DNA of 12,032 bases. Origin: JBIQLO01 sp044464175. GTDB lineage: Bacteria; Planctomycetota; Phycisphaerae; Tepidisphaerales; Tepidisphaeraceae. The stretch spans positions 1-12,032 of the forward strand of contig JBIQLO010000119.1 of NCBI GenBank assembly GCA_044464175.1. The letters are read 5' to 3'. The translations under genes and the position numbers were made by a program. Each line of letters opens with the position of its first letter. The first letter of the stretch is position 1. Below the pieces are notes generated by a model, which ran no database searches, was not told where the DNA came from, and saw nothing but the letters and a program-made list of their open reading frames with translations. Shown here in pieces: positions 1 through 5,573 of this stretch.

Positions 1-350
1 GGACGAAGATCGACAACCTGGTGCAGATCGGGCACAACGTGCGGATCGGGCCCAACTGCATCATCACGGGGCAGGCGGGGTTGGCCGGGTCGGCGACGCT
101 GGGGGCGGGGGTGGTGCTGGGGGGCCAGTCGGCGGTGCGCGACCACATTACGATGGGGGATGGGGCGATGCTGGCGGCCTGTTCAGGCGTGATGGAAGAT
201 GTGCCGCCCAAGACGATCGTGTCGGGGCTGCCCGCCCTGCCGCACCGGCAGAGCCTGCGGGAGCAGGCCGCGCTGCGGCGGCTGCCGGACCTGGTGGTGC
301 AGGTGCGAAAGCTGCAGGAGCAGATCGAGAATCTGAAGCGCGAAGCGTGA
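1..350 (+). CDS. lpxD: UDP-3-O-(acyl)glucosamine N-acyltransferase, C-terminal part (5' truncated by window)
   Basis: LpxD transfers a hydroxyacyl chain from acyl-ACP to the 2-amino group of UDP-3-O-acylglucosamine, the third step of lipid A synthesis, in the cytoplasm. Only about 115 C-terminal residues are present. The reading frame is open to the left edge (TKIDNLVQIGHNVRIG), so the GTG at 21 is internal and not a start. Hexapeptide-repeat (left-handed beta-helix) turns run through IGHNVRIGPN, LAGSATLGAG and VVLGGQSAV. The QIGHN segment matches the region carrying the catalytic His in this family. The tail after SGLPA is helical (LVVQVRKLQEQIENLKREA), as in LpxD C-termini. The frame ends in TGA, 23 bp before the stop of the convergent ThuA-like gene, with no hairpin between. 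LpxA and other hexapeptide acyltransferases are less likely because of the KIDNLVQIGHN signature. The gene implies an outer membrane with lipid A. Confidence 0.9.
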   Translation, partial: TKIDNLVQIGHNVRIGPNCIITGQAGLAGSATLGAGVVLGGQSAVRDHITMGDGAMLAACSGVMEDVPPKTIVSGLPALPHRQSLREQAALRRLPDLVVQVRKLQEQIENLKREA

Positions 351-373
351 CGACTTGACGAAGCGATGGACGG

Positions 374-1147
374 TTAGGACTTCGTCGCTCCGTCGCTCTG
401 TCGCTTTGTCACTTCTTTCTTTTCATCCATCCAACCCTGGAGGTGCTTGCCGAAATCGACGGTGGTGAGGGCGGGAGCGGGGGCGGCCCAGCGGATGGCG
501 TTTTCGATCACCTTCAGGACGTTCTTGTCGTGATAGGAGGGGAAGGTTTCGTGGCCGGGGCGGAAGTAGAAGATGCGCCCCGCGCCGCGGGTCCAGCAGC
601 AGCCGGAGCGGAAGACCTCGCCGCCGGAGAAGCTGCTGATGAGGACGGTCTGCTCGGGTTCGGGAATGTCGAAGAACTCGCCGTACATCTCCTCCTCGGG
701 GAGGATGAAATGGTCGTCGATGCCCTGGACAATGGGGTGGCCGGGGCGGGTGACCCAGAGGATTTCCCGCTCGTTGGGGGCGACGCGCCATTTGAGGTTG
801 CAGGTGGTGCCCATCAGCTTCTTGAAGATTTTGGAAAAGTGGCCGGAGTGGAGGACGATCAGGCCCATGCCCTCCAGGACGCGGAGATAGACGCGCTGGA
901 CGATGAGGTCCTGGAGTTCATCGTGGGCCATGTGCCCCCACCAGGTGAGGACATCAGTCTCCTTGAGGCGCTGCTCGGTCAGGCCGTGCTCGGGGTCATC
1001 GAGCAGCGCGGTGGTAACTTTGAGGTCCTTACTCTTGCGAAGATGGCCGGCGAGGGCCTCGTGCATTCCCTTGGGGTAGATTTTGGCCACCTGCTCGGAT
1101 CGCTTTTCGTGTCGGTTTTCGTGCCAGACGGTGACGCGGATGGGCAT
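374..1147 (-). CDS. ThuA-like domain protein (trehalose-utilization family)
   Basis: The 257-residue protein covers the whole ThuA-like fold, which belongs to the class I glutamine amidotransferase-like superfamily. Features seen are an N-terminal strand (PIRVTVWHEN), DVLTWWGHMAHDEL at about residues 65-78, GLIVLHSGHFS at about 95-105, HPIVQGIDDHF and, near the C-terminus, GRIFYFRPGHETFPSYHD followed by VIENAIRWA. The last block is the most typical ThuA signature. ThuA of rhizobia is linked to trehalose/disaccharide use by a 3-keto-sugar route, but the many planctomycete-type paralogues have no established substrate, so the role here is only 'probable sugar metabolism'. The ATG start is firmly set by an AAGGAG ribosome site six bases upstream. 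There is no signal peptide, so it is probably cytoplasmic. Its last 12 or so codons lie in an 8-bp tandem repeat and are not part of the conserved domain. Confidence 0.85.
   Translation of the reverse strand: MPIRVTVWHENRHEKRSEQVAKIYPKGMHEALAGHLRKSKDLKVTTALLDDPEHGLTEQRLKETDVLTWWGHMAHDELQDLIVQRVYLRVLEGMGLIVLHSGHFSKIFKKLMGTTCNLKWRVAPNEREILWVTRPGHPIVQGIDDHFILPEEEMYGEFFDIPEPEQTVLISSFSGGEVFRSGCCWTRGAGRIFYFRPGHETFPSYHDKNVLKVIENAIRWAAPAPALTTVDFGKHLQGWMDEKKEVTKRQSDGATKS
383..414. repeat. Four tandem 8-bp units at the 3' end of the ThuA-like gene
   Basis: Four contiguous octamers are seen: CGTCGCTC, CGTCGCTC, TGTCGCTT and TGTCACTT. They lie inside the C-terminal coding end of the minus-strand gene. 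Because the unit is not a multiple of three, successive copies are read in different frames, and a copy-number change would alter the C-terminus. Confidence 0.75.
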
Positions 1148-1153
1148 GGGAGG

Positions 1154-1159
1154 CTCCTT
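1154..1159 (-). promoter_or_regulatory. Shine-Dalgarno site of the ThuA-like gene
   Basis: On the minus strand AAGGAG lies six bases before the ATG at 1147. This near-consensus site fixes the start and shows that this genome does use Shine-Dalgarno initiation, in contrast to argC and folP. Confidence 0.8.
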
Positions 1160-1422
1160 GGTTCAAAGGTTTAAGCGTAAGTCGAAAGTGTAACGCGGGG
1201 GCCGGGGGGCCGCTAGGCACGATTGGGGGTCAGGTTTCGGGGTTAGCGCCCGGTGGTCCATGCGGGGTGCGGACTCTATGTAGTTCGAATTCACAAGTTT
1301 GGCGCAAAGAATAAATGGCCGCACACTTGCCAAAGCGGCGGCTGAAGCCACCCCTATGGTTGGCGTTTGGGTCTGGATGCGATTGGGTTGGGAGATGGGG
1401 GCCATTTCTCGCCGGGGGCGGG

Positions 1423-1434
1423 TTGGCGTACAAT
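1423..1434 (+). promoter_or_regulatory. Putative argC promoter, TTGGCG-TACAAT box
   Basis: TACAAT (1429-1434) resembles a sigma-70 -10 hexamer, but no good -35 lies 16-18 bases upstream. The same TTGGC-N-TACAAT string recurs at 2525-2536 upstream of ftsH. Transcription starting 6-8 bases downstream would begin almost at the argC ATG. Promoter activity is inferred. Confidence 0.4.
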
Positions 1435-1444
1435 GGGGATGACC

Positions 1445-2416
1445 ATGAAGAGATACAAAATCGGCATTGTGGGTGTAAGCGGGTATGGGGGCGGGGAGGC
1501 GCTGCGGCTGTGCGCGGGACATCCGGCGTTTGAGGTGGCATATGTGGCCGGGGAATCGAGCGCGGGGGCGAAACTGGGGGAGCGGTTTCCGGGGATCGGG
1601 GCGATCGGGGAGTTGACGATCCAGAAGTGGGACCCGGCCGCCCTGCCCGCATTGGACCTGCTGATCGCATCGCTGCCCAGCGGGCAGTCGAGCGAGGCGC
1701 TGGCGAAAGTGCCGGCGGGGGTGAAGATTGTGGACATCGGGGGGGACCACCGGTTTGTGGAGGGGTGGACGTACGGGCTGGCCGACATCTGGGCGGACCA
1801 GATCGCCGGGGCGAGCCGGGTGTCGAATCCGGGGTGCTATCCGGCGGCGTCGATCGGGGCGCTGGCCCCCCTGCTGGGGCGCGGGCTGATCGAGCCGGAG
1901 GAGATCATCATTGACGCCAAGAGCGGGGTGAGCGGCGCGGGACGCGGGGGCGGGGCGACGTTCGGGTATGCGGATGTGAACGAAGATTTGTCAGCGTACG
2001 GGCTGCTCAAGCATGCTCATGTGCCTGAGATGGTGACAGCGCTGTCGAAAATCGGGGGCAAAGCGGTGTCGCTGACGTTTACGCCGCACCTGGTGCCGAT
2101 GACGCGGGGGATTCTGGCCACGTGTTATGCGCGGGGGAGCGCGACGACGGAGCAGTGCCTGGAGGCGGCGCGGTCGTTTTATGAGGGGCGGGCGTTCGTG
2201 CGGGTGATGGATCGGCCGCCGCATACCAAATGGGCAACCGGATCGAATCTGCTTTATGTCTCTTATGCGGCCGATCCACAGCGGAAGCGGATCATCGCCC
2301 TGGGGGCGATTGACAATCTGGGCAAGGGGGCGGCGGGACAGGCGATTCAGAACGCCAATCTGATGCTGGGATTGGAGGCGACGGCCGGGCTGGGCGGAGC
2401 GCCGCTGTGGCCGTGA
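1445..2416 (+). CDS. argC: N-acetyl-gamma-glutamyl-phosphate reductase
   Basis: ArgC reduces N-acetylglutamyl-5-phosphate to the semialdehyde with NADPH, the third step of arginine/ornithine synthesis, in the cytoplasm. From the ATG at 1445 the protein has 323 residues and the family layout. The Rossmann motif IGIVGVSGYGGGEALRL is at the N-terminus, DLLIASLPSGQS follows, and the catalytic Cys lies in SNPGCYPAA at about residue 140. Next come KSGVSGAGRG, the catalytic-region His in TFTPHLVPMTRGIL, and the C-terminal AIDNLGKGAAGQAIQNANLM. Homology begins at MKRYKIG. The upstream in-frame ATGs at 1433 and 1439 are possible (1439 if the mRNA is leaderless), while the extension from 1367 has no family character. 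GGGGAT just before 1445 is only a weak ribosome site. It appears to be a single-gene unit, with no other arginine genes in view. Confidence 0.93.
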   Translation: MKRYKIGIVGVSGYGGGEALRLCAGHPAFEVAYVAGESSAGAKLGERFPGIGAIGELTIQKWDPAALPALDLLIASLPSGQSSEALAKVPAGVKIVDIGGDHRFVEGWTYGLADIWADQIAGASRVSNPGCYPAASIGALAPLLGRGLIEPEEIIIDAKSGVSGAGRGGGATFGYADVNEDLSAYGLLKHAHVPEMVTALSKIGGKAVSLTFTPHLVPMTRGILATCYARGSATTEQCLEAARSFYEGRAFVRVMDRPPHTKWATGSNLLYVSYAADPQRKRIIALGAIDNLGKGAAGQAIQNANLMLGLEATAGLGGAPLWP

Positions 2417-2481
2417 TATGGTCCAGTGCGCTTCAATGCGGGCGAAGGAGGCCGTGCGCGCGAGGGGGGCGGGGCGAAAAT

Positions 2482-2501
2482 GTTCGTGGCGAACCTTTCT
2501 T
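2482..2501 (+). terminator. Weak hairpin with T-rich tail downstream of argC
   Basis: GTTCG (2482-2486), loop TGG, CGAAC (2490-2494), then CTTTCTT. The 5-bp stem is short but perfect and its tail is pyrimidine/T-rich, in the expected place about 70 bases after the argC stop. It is a possible intrinsic terminator. Confidence 0.3.
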
Positions 2502-2524
2502 GCCGGATGACTGTATAGGTAGTG

Positions 2525-2536
2525 TTGGCCTACAAT
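2525..2536 (+). promoter_or_regulatory. Putative distal ftsH promoter, TTGGCC-TACAAT box
   Basis: This 12-mer matches the box at 1423-1434 in 11 of 12 positions. Its TACAAT (2531-2536) could serve as a -10, with only a poor TGACTG 17 bases upstream. A start here would place both 42-nt hairpin repeats in the ftsH 5' leader. Confidence 0.35.
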
Positions 2537-2543
2537 AACTGGT

Positions 2544-2627
2544 TGGATCTGCCGGAAGAGCGGGGTCAGCGACCCCAGCCAAAGGTGGATCCGTCACGAG
2601 GGCGGGGTCGGCGACCCCGCCTGCAAT
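2544..2627. repeat. Two-copy 42-nt tandem repeat with GC-rich hairpins
   Basis: Copies begin with TGGATC at 2544 and 2586, exactly 42 bases apart. Over their first 33 positions they agree at 26. Each contains GGGGTC-RGC-GACCCC at the same offset. Copy 1 folds as a perfect 6-bp stem (2562-2567 with 2571-2576, loop AGC). Copy 2 folds as a perfect 9-bp stem (2601-2609 with 2613-2621, loop GGC), followed by TGCAATTT. The form suggests REP-like repeats or tandem leader structures between argC and ftsH. Confidence 0.75.
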
Positions 2628-2654
2628 TTAACAGTCAGCCCCCCCGCCGCGCCC

Positions 2655-2682
2655 TTATCACGGGCGTGGGAATCGGTATGAT
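2655..2682 (+). promoter_or_regulatory. Putative proximal ftsH promoter
   Basis: TTATCA (2655-2660), 16-base spacer, TATGAT (2677-2682). It is a good sigma-70-like pair with a start expected near 2689, leaving a leader of about 37 bases that includes the ftsH ribosome site. Confidence 0.5.
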
Positions 2683-2713
2683 GGGCCGGCCGAGCCGGCT
2701 GATCGGCGGCAAA

Positions 2714-2719
2714 TAAGGA
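2714..2719 (+). promoter_or_regulatory. Shine-Dalgarno site of ftsH
   Basis: TAAGGA lies six bases upstream of the ATG at 2726, which supports that start. Confidence 0.7.
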
Positions 2720-2725
2720 TCACAC

Positions 2726-4768
2726 ATGGCGGAACAAACTCCAGATCGCCCTTCTCGCAAAAATGGACGACCCGGCGGCCCGGGCGGGCCGGGAAACATG
2801 CGCTTCGGCCGCGGCCTATTCGGCTGGGTGCTGTTCATCGGACTGGCCATCATGCTCTGGGTGCTGTTTCAAAAGGGGACGAGCAAGCAGGTCATTCCCT
2901 GGAGCGACTTTGTCGTGCAGCTGGAGCAGGGGCATGTGAAGGAGGTCAAGCTGGGCGAGGGGGAAGTGACCGGCACGTTCACGTCTCCGCAGCAGATGGG
3001 GGCGGGTGCGATCACGGAATTCCGCTCGAAGGTGGCGGCCAAAGGGGCGTCGGGGTGGGATGCGCAGCAGTTTCTGACCCAGAACCGCAACGGAGCGAGA
3101 ATCAGCTACGAGGGGGACAACAGCCTTCTGATCGACCTGGTGGTGCCGCTGATCCCGTGGATCCTGATCTTCGGGTTCATCTGGTTCTTCGTTTTCCGGC
3201 AGCTGCGCAACAGCACAGGGGCCGGGGGCATGCTGGGTAATTTCGGAAGGTCCAAGCACAAGATCACCTCCAAGGAGCACACCAACGTCACGTTCGATGA
3301 TGTGGCGGGAATCGACGAGGCGAAGGAAGAGGTGATGGAGATTGTCGAATTCCTGAAGAACCCGAAAAAGTTCCAGCGGCTGGGCGGGCGGATTCCGCGC
3401 GGCGTGCTGCTGGTGGGGGAGCCGGGGACCGGCAAGACGCTGCTGGCCAAGGCGATCGCCGGGGAGGCGGATGTGCCGTTCTTCTCGATCAGCGGCAGCG
3501 ACTTCGTCGAGATGTTCGTGGGCGTGGGCGCTTCGCGCGTGCGGGACCTGTTCAAGCAGGCCAAGGACAACAGCCCGTGCATCATCTTTCTGGATGAAAT
3601 TGACGCGGTGGGGCGCCGGCGCGGCAATGGATTTTCCAGCGGCGGGCACGATGAGCGAGAGCAGACGCTCAACGCGATCCTGGTGGAGATGGACGGCTTT
3701 GAGAGCAACGACCAGGTGATCGTCTGCGCGGCCACCAACCGGGTGGACGTGCTGGACCCGGCGTTGACGCGCCCCGGGCGCTTTGACCGGCAGATTTATG
3801 TGCCGTTGCCGGATGTGAAGGGCCGGCTGGAGATCATCAAGGTGCACAGCCGGAAGGTGAAGCTGGGGCCGAAGGTGGATTTGCTGCGGCTGGCGCGGGC
3901 GACGCCCGGCTTCAGCGGAGCGGACCTGGCGGCCATCATCAATGAGTCGGCCCTGGGAGCGACGCTGGCCGGCAAGGAATTCATCGAGCAGGAGGACCTG
4001 GAAGAGGCGCGCGACAAGGTGCGCTTCGGGCGGGCCCACAAGAGCCGGGTGATGGACGAGAAAGAGAAGAACGCGACGGCGTATCACGAGGCGGGGCACG
4101 CGGTGGTGCAACACCTGCTGCGGCCGGATTCGGACCCGATCCACAAGGTGACGATCATCCCGCGCGGGCGGGCGCTGGGGGCGACAATGACGCTGCCGGA
4201 GAAGGACCGGCACAACTACTCCAAGAAGTGGTGCGTGGCATTCATCAAGATGACCTTCGGCGGGCGCATCGCCGAGGAAATGTTCACCGGCGACACCAAC
4301 AGCGGCGTGCTGGGGGACATCCGCCAGGCCACCGGGATCGCTCGCAAGATGATCACCGAGTGGGGCATGAACGAGCGGCTGGGGTTTGTCTTCTACGGGG
4401 AGGATGAGAACAAGCCCAACCCGTTCGGCGATTTTGGCGGCGGCAAGGAATACTCCAACGAGACGGCACGGCTCATTGATGAAGAGGTCAAGAAGCTGAT
4501 TGACGGGCTGTATGAGGAGACCCGGCAACTGCTGGAGGCGCACAAGGACCGGATCGAGGCGCTGGCGCAGGCGCTGATGAAGTACGAAACGCTGGACGGC
4601 AGCGATGTGGACCGGGTGATGCGCGGCGAGGTGCTGACCAAGCCGACCGTGGGCGACCTGCTGGAGAAGGAGAACCGCAAGGGAAGCGCCACGGTGATCC
4701 AGCCGTCGGATGAAGGGAAGCAGCCGGACATCCGCCTGGGCGGCGGGGCGCTGCCGGCGCCGGGGTGA
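2726..4768 (+). CDS. ftsH: ATP-dependent zinc metalloprotease FtsH
   Basis: FtsH is the membrane-bound AAA+ protease that extracts and degrades misassembled membrane proteins and some short-lived regulators; it works as a hexamer facing the cytoplasm. The 680-residue product is complete. It has a Pro/Gly/Arg-rich N-terminus, membrane segment 1 at about residues 31-49, an extracytoplasmic domain at about 50-133 and membrane segment 2 at about 134-157. The AAA module has Walker A GEPGTGKT (231-238), pore loop MFVGVG (263-268), Walker B IIFLDEID with D290/E291, and the second region of homology TNRVDVLDPALTRPGRFDR with arginine fingers. The zinc site is HEAGH (454-458), with D531 in GDIRQAT as the likely third ligand. 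Around that Asp the usual TGASND-type string reads SGVLGD, a local divergence that keeps the ligand. The tail is Gly/Pro-rich. The start is supported by TAAGGA six bases upstream. The gene appears monocistronic. Confidence 0.96.
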   Translation: MAEQTPDRPSRKNGRPGGPGGPGNMRFGRGLFGWVLFIGLAIMLWVLFQKGTSKQVIPWSDFVVQLEQGHVKEVKLGEGEVTGTFTSPQQMGAGAITEFRSKVAAKGASGWDAQQFLTQNRNGARISYEGDNSLLIDLVVPLIPWILIFGFIWFFVFRQLRNSTGAGGMLGNFGRSKHKITSKEHTNVTFDDVAGIDEAKEEVMEIVEFLKNPKKFQRLGGRIPRGVLLVGEPGTGKTLLAKAIAGEADVPFFSISGSDFVEMFVGVGASRVRDLFKQAKDNSPCIIFLDEIDAVGRRRGNGFSSGGHDEREQTLNAILVEMDGFESNDQVIVCAATNRVDVLDPALTRPGRFDRQIYVPLPDVKGRLEIIKVHSRKVKLGPKVDLLRLARATPGFSGADLAAIINESALGATLAGKEFIEQEDLEEARDKVRFGRAHKSRVMDEKEKNATAYHEAGHAVVQHLLRPDSDPIHKVTIIPRGRALGATMTLPEKDRHNYSKKWCVAFIKMTFGGRIAEEMFTGDTNSGVLGDIRQATGIARKMITEWGMNERLGFVFYGEDENKPNPFGDFGGGKEYSNETARLIDEEVKKLIDGLYEETRQLLEAHKDRIEALAQALMKYETLDGSDVDRVMRGEVLTKPTVGDLLEKENRKGSATVIQPSDEGKQPDIRLGGGALPAPG

Positions 4769-4880
4769 TCCTCCGGGCAGGCGGTTTGTATGGACCGTTT
4801 GGAAGCGAAGCTCCTTTTAAGGGCCGATGGGCATAGGGCCCTGCGCGTTGGATAGTCGCAAGTGGCGCTCACGGAACAGG

Positions 4881-4909
4881 CAGAAGGCGCAATTCTGCAT
4901 TGCCTTCTG
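4881..4909. repeat. 8-bp perfect inverted repeat (hairpin)
   Basis: CAGAAGGC (4881-4888) pairs perfectly with GCCTTCTG (4902-4909) across a 13-base loop. GCA and TGC inside the loop can pair further. No T tract follows, so it is not a clear terminator. Function unknown. Confidence 0.55.
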
Positions 4910-4985
4910 TGATCGGGCCATAAATGCACATCCTGAGGAGAACCGGAGGAGCGGAGAGGCATCGAATTGTGAGATTGCGGCCCGA

Positions 4986-5021
4986 TTCGGCCAAGCCGAA
5001 ATGTGCTTCAAGCGGCTTGGC
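4986..5021 (+). promoter_or_regulatory. Overlapping, mutually exclusive hairpins upstream of the GNAT gene
   Basis: TTCGGC (4986-4991) pairs with GCCGAA (4995-5000) around a CAA loop. The overlapping GCCAAGCCG (4990-4998) pairs perfectly over 9 bp with CGGCTTGGC (5013-5021). The two stems share bases 4990-4991 and 4995-4998, so they cannot form together. This switch-like layout ends 29 bases before the GNAT start codon. A regulatory role is inferred. Confidence 0.4.
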
Positions 5022-5050
5022 AACGACCAGCGAGCCCTTCCGAATGGTCC

Positions 5051-5467
5051 ATGGCTTATGAAATCAACATCACGCCCGTTGGGGAAAACGAATACCCGCT
5101 GATCCGGGTGTTGTACCAGACCATTTTCGAGCCGTTCGCGCCGGTGGATCGGCCTGAGATTGAGCCGGGCCTGCGGGAGGAGGGGATTCAACTGCTTGGG
5201 CATCTGGAAGGGAATCCCCTGGGGTTTCTGGTGGCGCTGCCGCAGGGGGAGACGATCCGAATCCTGGGGTGCGGGGTGATGAAGGAATATCGGCATCAGG
5301 GCATCGGCGGACGGCTGCTGGAGTGGATTGAAACGCAGGCGGACGCCCGTCAGGCAGCCGTTGAGGCGGCCGTGGGTCCGATCTATGAGGCGATGTCGGC
5401 CCTTCTGAGGCAGCGGGGTTATCGGTCGGATCCGCGCACCGGTCTGTTTCAGCGGCCCATTGCGTGA
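5051..5467 (+). CDS. GNAT-family N-acetyltransferase
   Basis: The 138-residue protein is a small single-domain GNAT acetyltransferase, which moves an acetyl group from acetyl-CoA to an amine. The acetyl-CoA-binding motif A is clear: ILGCGVMKEYRHQGIGGRLL at about residues 76-95, with the Q-x-x-G-x-G/A pyrophosphate loop as HQGIGG. It is followed by the helix LEWIETQA. The N-terminal segment and the C-terminal LLRQRGYRSDPRTGLFQRPI fit the usual beta strand/Tyr region. The substrate cannot be told from sequence; ribosomal-protein (RimI-like), small-molecule and drug acetylation are all possible. The ATG at 5051 starts the conserved domain. An in-frame upstream start at 5003 would add 16 residues of non-domain sequence and overlap the hairpin stem. 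No good ribosome site is visible. It is separated from folP by 106 bp. Confidence 0.8.
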   Translation: MAYEINITPVGENEYPLIRVLYQTIFEPFAPVDRPEIEPGLREEGIQLLGHLEGNPLGFLVALPQGETIRILGCGVMKEYRHQGIGGRLLEWIETQADARQAAVEAAVGPIYEAMSALLRQRGYRSDPRTGLFQRPIA

Positions 5468-5559
5468 CGGTTCGGTTTGCGCTGGCGGATCGAACGACGG
5501 GCTGAGCCGTGATGGAAGCCTGTCGCAACTCGGCAATTCCAAATTCATCATTTTTCATT

Positions 5560-5565
5560 CATAAT
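5560..5565 (+). promoter_or_regulatory. Putative folP -10 box in AT-rich spacer
   Basis: CATAAT (5560-5565) sits in an AT-rich stretch (about 5536-5576) that stands out from the GC-rich surroundings. A weak TTCCAA lies 17 bases upstream. The box ends 8 bases before the folP ATG, so the transcript would begin at or next to the start codon. Confidence 0.35.
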
Positions 5566-5573
5566 TGTCGTAT

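Larger units (their letters stand above)
1148..1444. other. Divergent intergenic region between the ThuA-like gene and argC
   Basis: This 297-bp spacer separates two divergently read genes and must hold both promoters. No convincing -35/-10 pair for the ThuA-like gene is visible; TACACT on the minus strand, about 40 bases upstream of its start, is a weak candidate. A less GC-rich patch lies at about 1281-1317. TTGGCG occurs at 1299, 1360 and 1423, and TTTGGC (1298-1303) forms an inverted repeat with GCCAAA (1329-1334). No RNA gene or supported small ORF is seen. Confidence 0.5.
4769..5050. other. Structured intergenic region between ftsH and the GNAT gene
   Basis: This 282-bp gap has no convincing gene. 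Short overlapping ORFs run through both strands without recognisable motifs. It is rich in inverted repeats: AGGGCC/GGCCCT (4820-4842), CAGAAGGC/GCCTTCTG (4881-4909), TTCGGC/GCCGAA (4986-5000) and GCCAAGCCG/CGGCTTGGC (4990-5021). By eye it is less GC-biased than the flanking genes. A leader RNA, small RNA or decayed gene are all possible, and no known RNA family is recognised. Confidence 0.45.

Noticed and set aside
443..1174. Plus-strand 243-codon ORF opposite the ThuA-like gene
   Set aside because: It is the antisense shadow of a gene with clear family motifs and a strong ribosome site; its translation is low-complexity Gly/Ala/Glu/Asp without domains.
1284..1293. GTTCGAATTC resembling a tRNA T-loop
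   Set aside because: The flanking bases form only a broken T stem and no anticodon or acceptor arms are found.
1367..1444. N-terminal extension of argC to an upstream ATG
   Set aside because: The added 26 residues precede the Rossmann strand, do not resemble ArgC, and include the putative -10 box.
2482..2494. GTTCG-N3-CGAAC as a LexA-type operator
   Set aside because: Gram-positive LexA boxes have the opposite arm order (CGAAC-N4-GTTCG) and the site is downstream of argC; a weak terminator fits better.
2816..4543. Minus-strand 575-codon ORF opposite ftsH
   Set aside because: It lies wholly antisense to FtsH motifs; long antisense frames are expected in GC-rich DNA and the His/Arg/Leu-rich translation has no recognisable domain.
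4827..5102. Plus-strand 91-codon ORF in the ftsH-GNAT gap
   Set aside because: It overlaps the GNAT start out of frame, covers all the inverted repeats and shows no family signature; a decayed gene cannot be excluded but is not supported.
4817..5551. Minus-strand 244-codon ORF across the ftsH-GNAT gap and GNAT gene
   Set aside because: It mostly overlaps a GNAT gene with an intact acetyl-CoA motif; its own translation has no motif and no ribosome site.
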